A DNA stretch of 40,500 bases, taken from the NCBI RefSeq assembly GCF_030272615.1, contig NC_081410.1:126237640-126278139 (forward strand). The letters run 5' to 3'. Shown piece by piece: positions 32,809 through 40,500 of this stretch; position 1 is the first letter of the stretch, and every line of letters starts with the position of its first letter. The DNA comes from Cryptomeria japonica. Its lineage: Eukaryota > Streptophyta > Pinopsida > Cupressales > Cupressaceae. The translations under genes and the position numbers were made by a program. Below the pieces are notes generated by a model. The model ran no database searches. It saw only the letters and a program-made list of their open reading frames with translations, and was not told the origin of the DNA.

Positions 32809-33600
32809 AGTTAAACACCTAAATTTGACTAATTAATTTAATCAAATTTAAATCCTACTCTTCCAATTAATTGATCTAATTAATTAATCCCCCAATCCTA
32901 TATGTCCAATTAATTAATCCCTCTTTCCCATTTCCTACAAATTAATTAATTTCCCTTTTCTACCCTTTTTGATTAATTAATTTCATTAATCGATTCCCCT
33001 TTTCCGAGTCCATGAATTAATTAATTTTATTAATTAATTTAATTCAAGTATTCTATTTAAGCACATGGCTCCTAACTTTACCTCTCCCCCCCATCTAACT
33101 TAAGCATCTAACCTAACCCTATCCTAGTCAACCTCCAACCCTCCTAACCAACCCCATCCCATCCCTTCTAACCTCCCCTCATATGTGCACATTCTAACTA
33201 CTTTTCCTAATTATTAGGAAATATCCCTTTATTTTTGGGTGGGTGCTCCCCAAAATAGACATGTGTCCCCTGAGACACATGCCATTCCTTGTTGAGCCAC
33301 TTTCCCTCCTTGGGGAAAAATGTGGAATCTCTTCCGCAAGGCTTGACACTTGTCCTCCCTGAAGACAAGTGTCTGATCCTCACACCCCCTCTCATTCCTC
33401 TCATCTCCTATTTATCTCCCCCCCCCCAATTTAGACCAAATTATCCACTTTTATGCTAAAATATTGTTACTATGTTGGAATTGCTACTCGCATTACACAT
33501 TTCACCAAATCGCCAATTACCATTTGCATCTACCATCATGGAGCATAATCGAGCATCCGTCGATGTCATGAGCACACATCCAAACCTGGGATAATCAAAT
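32809..33600 (+). repeat. LTR-like block G abutting the truncated RT
   Basis: It starts with a series of AATTAATTAAT words (32826-33055), then a C/T-rich stretch, a TATTTATC box near 33409, and a leader-like end. This U3-like order argues for a plus-strand LTR. No TG/CA ends or target duplication could be fixed. Confidence 0.35.
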
Positions 33601-33739
33601 TGAAGTTGGTAAATGAGGTTTGTGTTTATTTAGGTTATGTTTTTTGTGATTCATTTCCTTCTTCTTGGCATCCCTATCTTGAGATGTTTGGGTTTTATGT
33701 CTTCTTTGGTTGTTTTCTTCGATATTTCAATTGTTTAGT

Positions 33740-34601
33740 CTAGCACACGCATTTTACCTCACACACCTACCTCCTTAGTTCATCTAGTGCATTCAATTAT
33801 AATATCCTCTACTTTTGTGCTTCAAAAATATCTATACCAAGTTCTAAGGAAATTCTAAGTGTCTTATGTTCAAACTCAATGAACACCACAACCTTTTGTC
33901 CATATGTTATCTCAAAACCTGTATAAACCCCATAGTTGTCTTTCAAGTGAATCTATAGGTCTAAACAGATTCTAATAACTTCAATGCCCAATCCTTCTTG
34001 TAAAATTCTATTGTCTTTATTAAAATGACTTTTATTTCCCTATTATTTACCTTTACATGCCCATTTTCCTGATGATGGTATGGGGTAGACTTCATGTGCC
34101 TCAATTTGTATTCATTCACGAGTGCTTGAATAAGAGTTGAGGTAAATTGGGGCCCTTGATCTGATACAATCTCTCTAGGGGCACCATACTTGGTGAATAT
34201 TTCTTCATAGATAAATTATAATACTTTTTATCCCTTTCATGTTTCATTGTTCAAACCTCAATCCACTTTATTAGGTAATTAATGTAGACCAAGATGTACT
34301 CTTTGTTGTTTGATGGTGGATACATGGGTCCTATGAAATATATTGCCCATTTGTCAAAGGGTAAGAGGACTAACTGAGGATGCAATGACATCTCATTTGA
34401 TCCAGTTGGTCTACCCATTATTTGATATCTATCACATTCCCTGGTATGTTTAACTACATCCTTGTTCAAAGAAGGCCAATAATAACCAACATTCAACACT
34501 TTCATGGTTGTCTGTTTTGTTGCAAAATACCCCCCATACTGTTCATCATGAAAAGCATGTAGAATGTCATAGATCTCATCTTCTCCAATGCATCTCCTCA
34601 T
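33740..34601 (-). pseudogene. Element F integrase, broken
   Basis: The zinc-binding block HAFHDEQYGGY has its second CxxC damaged (CDRYQI). KWAIYFIGP then stands where the first catalytic Asp is usual. IVSDQGPQF (about 34160) holds the second Asp. TPYHHQENGHVK (about 34075) stands where the third acidic residue should be, but it is lost. The C-terminal part (EFEHKTLR, LNALDELRR) runs to about 33740 with stops and frameshifts. Confidence 0.8.
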
Positions 34602-35200
34602 TACACTATCAATTCCTATCTAAAATAGATATCCATGAATAAGGAAGACTCTTTTCTACCAATTGGCATTTCTCCTTGGGATAAAATAAGTGGGAGTTCT
34701 GCTTGACACTAGGTAATTGGCAATATCAACATACCATGGAGCATATATGTGGAGTACAAAAAGATACTCGTTTGGAAAAGAGTCATCTATAATATGTTCT
34801 TCTTCTCCATGAGTCAACCCTAAAAGGAAATTTGCAACTACATTTACCCTTCTAGGTTGATCTACTACCATGATATCAAATTCTTGCATCAATAGTAGCC
34901 ATCTAACTAATTAACACTAACAACTGGTTTATTCACCAAGTATTTAATTGTAGCATGATCAATATGTATATATACCCGATATTCAATTATGTAATGTCTG
35001 AATTTGTTGATAGCATAGATGACTACTAATATTTTCTTCTCTTTCACTATGTAGTTGAGTTCAACTACTTGTAGGTTCTTGTTGATATAATAGACAGTAT
35101 ATTCAATGATTCCCACATCTAGTCCCATAATTTCTCCTACTGCATGATCACATACATCTATATGAATGTGAAATGGAAGTGTCTAATTTGGTCCTCTCAA
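34602..35200 (-). pseudogene. Element F RNase H and connection, broken
   Basis: HIDVCDHAVGE (about 35130-35165), INKFRHYIIEYRVYIHIDH, IKYLVNKP, DIMVVDQPRRVNVVANFL and APWYVDIANYLVS match the RNase H to integrase connection of Athila/Tat gypsy elements, with stops at 34904 and 34655. Confidence 0.75.
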
Positions 35201-36090
35201 GATTGGTGCTTCAGCTAGCAAGTATTTGAACATGTGCAAGGTTGTCTAACAATGAGTAGTCTAGTGTAATTTTGCATCTTTAGTCAACATAGTGAATAGA
35301 GGTGACACAATTTTACTGAAGTCTTTGATGAAACACCAATAGTAACCAGTGTGTCCTAGGAAACTTTTAACATCTTTCTATTTTGATGAAACAACTAGGT
35401 TCTTTGTCACTTCGATCTTCATTGGATCAACTTATATTCCCTTCTTAGAAATGTGGTGTCCTAGAACCACTCCTTGCATCATCATGTAGCACTTTTTCAT
35501 TTCTCAATGATAAATTGTGTTCTTGACACCTCTGGAGGACTTTCTATATGCATGTCATATCTTGATCATAAGTATCACCATATGTGGTGAAATTATCCAT
35601 ATAGACTTCCATGCATTCATGCGTGAGATCAAAAAAGATGCTAAGCATTGCTCTCTAAAATATTACAAAGGCAAAAAGGGAGTACAAAATATGCATATGT
35701 TCCTCATGGGTAGGTGAATGTTGTCTTGTCTTGGTCTTTTGCAACTATCTTGATTTGATTGTAGCCACTAACATCATTCAAAAATGAAAATTATTGCTTA
35801 CCAACTAGGGATTCTAACATGATCAATGAACAAGAGAGGATAACAATTCTTCCTTGTTTTTTAATTAAGTTCTCCATAGTCCACATAAACTCTCCATTTT
35901 ACACCCTTTTTAAGAATAATCGCCAAGTGAGAAACCCGTTATCCTGTTATCTATTTGAGATTGGATATATGAATCCTACATTTAACATTTTTTGCAGCTT
36001 TGTCTTGACCATTTCTTAAATTATTGGATTCATCCTTCGCTGAATCTACCTAACTAGCCTGCAATCTTCTTTTATATATATCCTATGTGT
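35201..36090 (-). pseudogene. Element F reverse transcriptase, broken
   Basis: Blocks in minus-strand order: RRMNPII and MLNVGFIYPISN, FLNDVSGYNQIKI, KTTFTYP, then VYMDNFTTYGDTY (the YxDD box as YMDN) and VLGHHISKKGI, DVKSFLGHTGYYW and FIKDFSKIVSPL. Many stops, mostly TAG, are scattered through it. The family call is secure, the frame is not. Confidence 0.75.
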
Positions 36091-36599
36091 TTAAATATCC
36101 CAGTCAATTCCTCTCATGGCCTAACATCTCATGCAAAATTTGAGTGATGTTCCTCTAGTAAAGAAGTCAATTGTTGGTGTTGTTCTTGGTTTAATTCGTT
36201 GTTAATATTGAGATACCTTCCAGATGTATGTTTACTTGTGCAACGAGGAGAATCATATACGCAACATTTATGCATGTGATTCTCTCATATGATGTATGAG
36301 GTAAAAGATTATGCAACAATGCATAAGTAAAAAGGTAACGTTCAGTTGTTGCTGTCGAAAGTAGAGTATGAAATGGACAAGATGAATAGGCTAAACAGGT
36401 CAAATCATTTGGGTCCCATTGATAGTCATTTTGGATTATGTGGGTAGACAAAGTATCCTCATCTTGCAAATTTATCATGGAACTTATGTATATCATCATA
36501 AGGGTTTGCAATGAATCTTCTTCTCCATCCCCTAAATTAAGCCAAATTACTTAATCAGATTCTTAATATGGCTAGGCTAGTGGATACAAGACTAGCTTC
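36091..36599 (-). pseudogene. Element F linker between protease and RT
   Basis: A 106-codon minus-strand frame (36191-36511) with no enzyme motif fills the space where these elements have a variable linker. Confidence 0.4.
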
Positions 36600-36948
36600 T
36601 TTATAATATTTCCATTTGAGATTGTCATTTCCCTTGAGAGTTATATCCCATGAAGGCATCTACAATGACAAGCCATGGTCTCCCAAGAATAATGGGGTAG
36701 TCACCTAAACTAGGCTTGTGTTGTAGAATAATGAAGTCAATTGGGTAATCCCGTGAGTCAAGTGTTATGACAATATCCTCCACCATCCCTCCTGACTCAA
36801 CTATACAATTGTTTGCTAATTGTAGGACTGTGGGTGTTGGTGGTATGTCTCTTAGTTGCAAAGTCTTCATTTTCTTTCTTGTCGTTGCATTAATGGTGGC
36901 TCCTAAATCAATCATGATATTACGTACCAATTTGTTGTTGATATTCAC
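36600..36948 (-). pseudogene. Element F aspartic protease segment
   Basis: IMIDLGATIN is the active-site loop, with DLG as in Athila-like copies. VEDIVITLDSRDYPIDFIIL and YPIILGRPWLV follow. The segment begins exactly at the edge of the solo LTR and continues the gag-side frame across it. Confidence 0.82.
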
Positions 36949-36950
36949 TG

Positions 36951-38190
36951 TGTTGACTTAAGTTGAACTCTTCAAAATAAACCTGCAACTTGTTAGCTCA
37001 TCATAAAATACAAAAAGCTATAGGAATTCAAGCTTCAACCAATGAAACAAAGTAAAATAACAAAATATCAAAGATTATAACTTTTTACCCTTACGTCTCA
37101 TTGTGTCCTATCCCCATAGTTCTTGATTGTAGATTGATGTTGCTCTCAGACAAACATTGTTTAGCTTCCAAGATGACACATGAAGAATGGACAAATAACT
37201 GGTTGTTGATTGATGATTGCTAAATGATATTAAGCTAATATGCAAAGATAATGATATGCTATGAAAAAACTCCTAAAATTCTAAATTGCTTCAAACTCAA
37301 AAACTCACAGATGCAAAATGAAGACTCCTAGATTACTATGAGATTAGCTATTAGCTTGAAAATGGCTTAGGAGACCTATGTTTATAGATTTTTGAGAGGA
37401 TAAGCTTAGGTGACAGAGATCTGCAGTCCTAATTAAATCTTGCAATTTGGATGGCTATGAAATAAGAGGTTGAGATGTGAGAGATAAAGGTGGAAGATGT
37501 TCCTCCTACACCTACAAGATGGAGGAAAAGGTGGAAGGAGAAGCCAAGTGTCAGAAGGCTCACCTTGATTGGAGTGGAAGACTAGAGGAAATGTAGGAAG
37601 GTTAGAGAGAATATGGGGATGTGAGGACAAGTGGATGTTGACTAAGCTGATGTGGATAAACTTCTCCCAAAAATGTAGGAGTTGTTGGAGAGGATACAGG
37701 GAAGTTGAAGATGAGTGTACGTACACATTCTCAAAAGAAGGAAATGAAGTTAGGATCAATATGGCTAATTAAAAATTAAAATTTAATAATTTATTTAGCC
37801 ACATAAAATGTGAGTTGGCAAGGGTGAGTGGTGTGGAGATGAAGATGAGTTGAAATGGGAGATCAGATAATTAAGAAATTATTTAATTAAATGAGTCTAG
37901 GATAGTGGATGGGAGATAACTAAATATTAGATATTTAATTGTTTGATTTAGAAGAAAGGGATCAACATGAATTAATTAATAAAATGTTTCAATTTAATTA
38001 ATTAGTGGAAGAATATTAATGAAATAGAATTAAATAAAATAATCTTTTCAAATTAATTATTTAATAGAAGAATTAAAATAAAAATGAATTAAACAATTAA
38101 AATTGTCAATTTAATTATTTAATAGAGGAAATCAACATTTAATAAATAATAAATATTTATTTAATTATTCATAGCCAATTTTTGAGTGTA
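36951..38190 (-). repeat. Solo LTR inserted between gag and protease of element F
   Basis: The 1,240-bp insert starts TGTTGACTTAAG at 36951 and ends GAGTGTA at 38190 on the plus strand. Flanks are CACTG (36946-36950) and TACAG (38191-38195), each one change from CACAG, which the interrupted gene would be expected to have. Skipping the insert and one flank copy brings the gag and protease frames together in phase. The minus-strand TATA box (TCTATAAACATAGG) lies near 37381-37390, and the U3 (37780-38165) is AT-rich with TTAATTAATT words. The end TA instead of CA is probably a mutation. Open frames inside are chance. Confidence 0.65.
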
Positions 38191-38680
38191 TACAGTCACA
38201 TTGACTACAGGACTACTTGGATCACTGTATTTGGGAATGTCAAGCCTACCCAACATAATATCTACCAGTTTTCTCACAATATGAATTGTTGTAGGGTCCT
38301 TCCTTTTTAGTCCTGTCTTCTTAATACACAATTCTTCAATGGTTTTGTTGTAGATTGGAACATTCTTTATGGCATGGAATAGAGGAAAATGAATGTTGAT
38401 ATTCTTTAGTTGTTTCAAAAAATCAAAATCAAGTGTAGGCTCATTTTTCTCCTCACTTAACCTTTCAAGAATGATGGAGATTGCCACTCAATAGGTAAGA
38501 ATGTTGGCTCAGTGCATTGTTGTTTGTCCATGAGGCCTGTTGGTAAACGGATTTGTTGCTTTAAGAAACTTTCTTGAAATACTTTGTTTTGCCCTGTAAT
38601 TAGCAACAAAGCGTTCACAACAGTTGAAGAATCACAAAAAAAAGAATGGTAATTCTTCTCTGCGTTTGAGAGGGGCAACT
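38191..38680 (-). pseudogene. Element F gag end / pre-protease segment, broken
   Basis: FHAIKNVPIYNKTIEELCIK, KRKDPTTIHI and IPKYSDPSSPVVNVTV match the segment just before the protease in Athila-like elements. A 73-codon piece at 38457-38678 (PTGLMDKQQCTEP) in another frame is probably more of the same gag. Confidence 0.65.
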
Positions 38681-38699
38681 CCCTCGTATAATGGGGGTA

Positions 38700-39300
38700 T
38701 TTGGATTTTTCAAAAATTTTAAAGAACGAACAATAAAGAAAGATTGAATGCCATACAAGGTATGAATCTAGATTAAAATAAATTCCATATAATCAAGTTT
38801 GAGATACCACAACTTGAAATAATCTTCTTCACATTCAATGTTAAAGGGAAAGCATAGGTAATCATCAATTAAACATAAGAACATTGATAATAACCCATGA
38901 GAATAAGTTGAACACACGTCCAAATTGATCTCTATTGCTTAATTGCTTGAATAATACTATCCAAGTCTCTCATACAAAGCTTGTGAAAAAGTGGAATCCC
39001 CCTCCCCTTGAATAATAATGAGGTATATATAGGTGAAGTGATAACCACCTGAGGTACCTACCCTAACCACCTTTATAACTACTTGAAATAACTTCCTCAA
39101 CTAACCACTTTGTGTAACTACTTAGATTAACTTCCTAAATAGCCATGTAGGAAAAACACCTAGGTGATCGATTAAGATAACAACCTTAAGTACCAACTTA
39201 GGATAACTACACAAGTGGCCACTTTTAATAACTACCTTTAAGAAACAAGTTAGGATTTACCTAACTTTTACAAAAGTGAAGTTCAAATTCAAAGTTGTTT
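38700..39300 (-). repeat. LTR-like segment H
   Basis: In minus sense there is a U3-like stretch with repeated GTGGTTA and AAGTAGTTA words (39250-39050), a TATA box CTATATATACC (39024-39032), and a leader with TCACAAGCTTTGTATGAGAG. Ends not fixed. Confidence 0.4.
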
Positions 39301-39514
39301 TAGAGTGGATGGCATAAGAACTTTTGAAACTTGTGACCTTGAAGAAAGATGATATTATTGATCATCATGTTGAGGTAGTTTTTAATCCTCACTAGCTTCA
39401 TCTCTAATAACTTTGAAAGCATTCCGAGCACTCACCATTTTATATATTTTGTTTTCTTAATACACACTTGTAACTATACCACCACCTTGATCTTCGATGT
39501 AGAGGAGTAGTCAT
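39301..39514. other. Spacer, nothing recognised
   Basis: Short non-coding DNA between the LTR-like segment and the kinase remnant. Confidence 0.4.
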
Positions 39515-39880
39515 TCACCAACAACATTCCAAGACTATAATCTTTGCGAACATTTCTAATAACATAATCCCATAACTACAAACATCTTCCTTTTGTAGAA
39601 ACTCTCTCTCACCCAAACCGTATCTAGGGGCAATGTAACCAATACGACCTTTGAGGATAGAATGTATTGAATTTATACAAACATCTAACCTAAACATACC
39701 AAAATCAATTGCAAGAGCTATTATTTTGGTATCTACAAGGACATTTCTTAGCTTCAAATCACAATGCAGTACTGGAACAGATAAATCGTGATGTAAATAT
39801 TCAATGCCACAGTCTTCATCTATGGAAATGTTTAATAAGCACTCGAAATTCTCAACCCACTTTGCATGCATGTCTAATAA
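39515..39880 (-). pseudogene. LRR receptor-like kinase fragment
   Basis: A single open piece of about 118 codons covers kinase subdomains VIb to IX: IEYLHHDLSVPVLHCDLKLR (HCDLK catalytic loop, non-RD type), IDFGMFRL (DFG), GYIAPRYGLGE (APE as APR) and DVCSYGIMLLEMF. These match the kinases of the FLS2/EFR-like LRR receptor group, which sense external signals at the plasma membrane. There are no upstream kinase lobes, transmembrane segment or LRRs in the window, and the downstream end decays at once. It is a pseudogene fragment. Confidence 0.75.
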
Positions 39881-39939
39881 TGAAATACATCTCCTTCACG
39901 CACCAAGAAAGCATGCTCACACAACCACCACGCCTCTAA

Positions 39940-40500
39940 CTCGGCCTATCATATTTGCTTGAAAGCTTCTAAAGCCTTTTCAACAAATCTATTATCTATA
40001 TATGCTGTGATGAGATCGTATTTTTTTTAATACATCACGCTGAATATTTCACATGTCTCGGCTATGCTTCCACATTTTTCATGCATGTCGACTAGCACAT
40101 TTCCAACTATAATATCTGACATAAATCTTCCTCCCATTGATATGGTTTGGTGGATGTTTACAACCTACTCCAAAGCTCCCATATTCAGTGCAGACACAAA
40201 AGAATCGCAGAGCCTGGCACTATTTGTGCAATTCCATTCACTTGAAAATGAATACCTTTACACCCGCCAAGTGCATTTTCTTGAAACTGAATAATGCCTT
40301 CACACCGAATCTATTTTCTGCATTTACTTAGTGTAACTGTGGAAAACAATTCCAAAGGTGGTGGTATCTGGCATCAACCTGTCACTTGCATTTGTTTCCA
40401 AGTTTCTAAAGCCTTTTTAACAAATCAAATTTTCCTATATCCTGTAATCACTGATCCCATATTGGCAATGGCGTGCTGAATGCTGGAGGAATCTGTGTGG
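39940..40500 (-). pseudogene. Pentatricopeptide repeat (PPR) protein fragment
   Basis: In minus sense: VKKALETWKQMQVTG (about 40390-40440), MGALE (about 40171-40185) followed by VVNIHQTIS, IIVGNVLVDMHEKCGSIAET (about 40050-40110), and FVEKALEAFKQ (about 39950-39990). These are PLS-type PPR repeats of plant organelle RNA-binding proteins. Several stops and frameshifts break it and it continues beyond the window edge. Confidence 0.75.

Noticed and set aside
36191-36511. Separate gene in the 106-codon minus-strand frame
   Set aside because: It lies in the linker of element F between protease and RT and has no domain of its own.
37433-37759. 108-codon minus-strand frame inside the solo LTR
   Set aside because: It lies in the pyrimidine-rich part of the LTR and its Ser/Pro/His-rich sequence is a composition effect.

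Overview
The window is nuclear DNA of a seed plant with a large, transposon-dense genome. My best guess is a conifer, because of the nested LTR retrotransposons, the long AT-rich intron-like gaps and the plant gene fragments (a plastid-type RNA helicase exon, a PPR fragment and an LRR-type receptor kinase fragment). The species is an inference. No tRNA, rRNA or CRISPR array was seen.

Layout, left to right. Element B (1-6427, minus strand, running off the left edge) has a reading frame of at least 957 codons with no stop. Upstream of it lie a leader with a possible intron, a TATA box, and an array of fourteen 35-bp hairpins at a 166-167 bp period. B appears inserted in element A (6428 to about 9900, plus strand), a Ty3/gypsy element whose integrase ends in a chromodomain-like segment and which is broken by stops and a frameshift. 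At 10943-11428 (minus) is a first exon that resembles the N-terminus of the chloroplast helicase ISE2/DExH15. Elements A and B would then sit in its first intron or beyond it.

From 11.5 to 19.3 kb there is AT-rich DNA with a 185-bp tandem duplication, a long foldback, and LTR-like pieces on the minus strand. One leader there has repeated small hairpins that keep their loop while their stems change together. Element C (19347-27385, minus) is structurally complete: two LTRs of about 1.17 kb, a TTTGT target duplication, a tRNA-iMet primer site and a polypurine tract. It has no room for pol. It carries instead a coiled-coil protein with five CCHC knuckles and a decayed frame of about 1,130 codons.

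The right third holds gypsy ruins. Element E (28803-32808, plus) has gag, protease and a truncated RT. An LTR-like block follows. Element F (33.7-38.7 kb, minus) is Athila/Tat-like and is split between gag and protease by a 1.24-kb solo LTR. After another LTR-like piece, the edge holds a receptor-kinase pseudogene and a PPR pseudogene.

The strongest candidates for something undescribed are element C with its two non-pol proteins, the long intact frame of element B with a similar layout, and the two hairpin-repeat systems in LTR or leader DNA.
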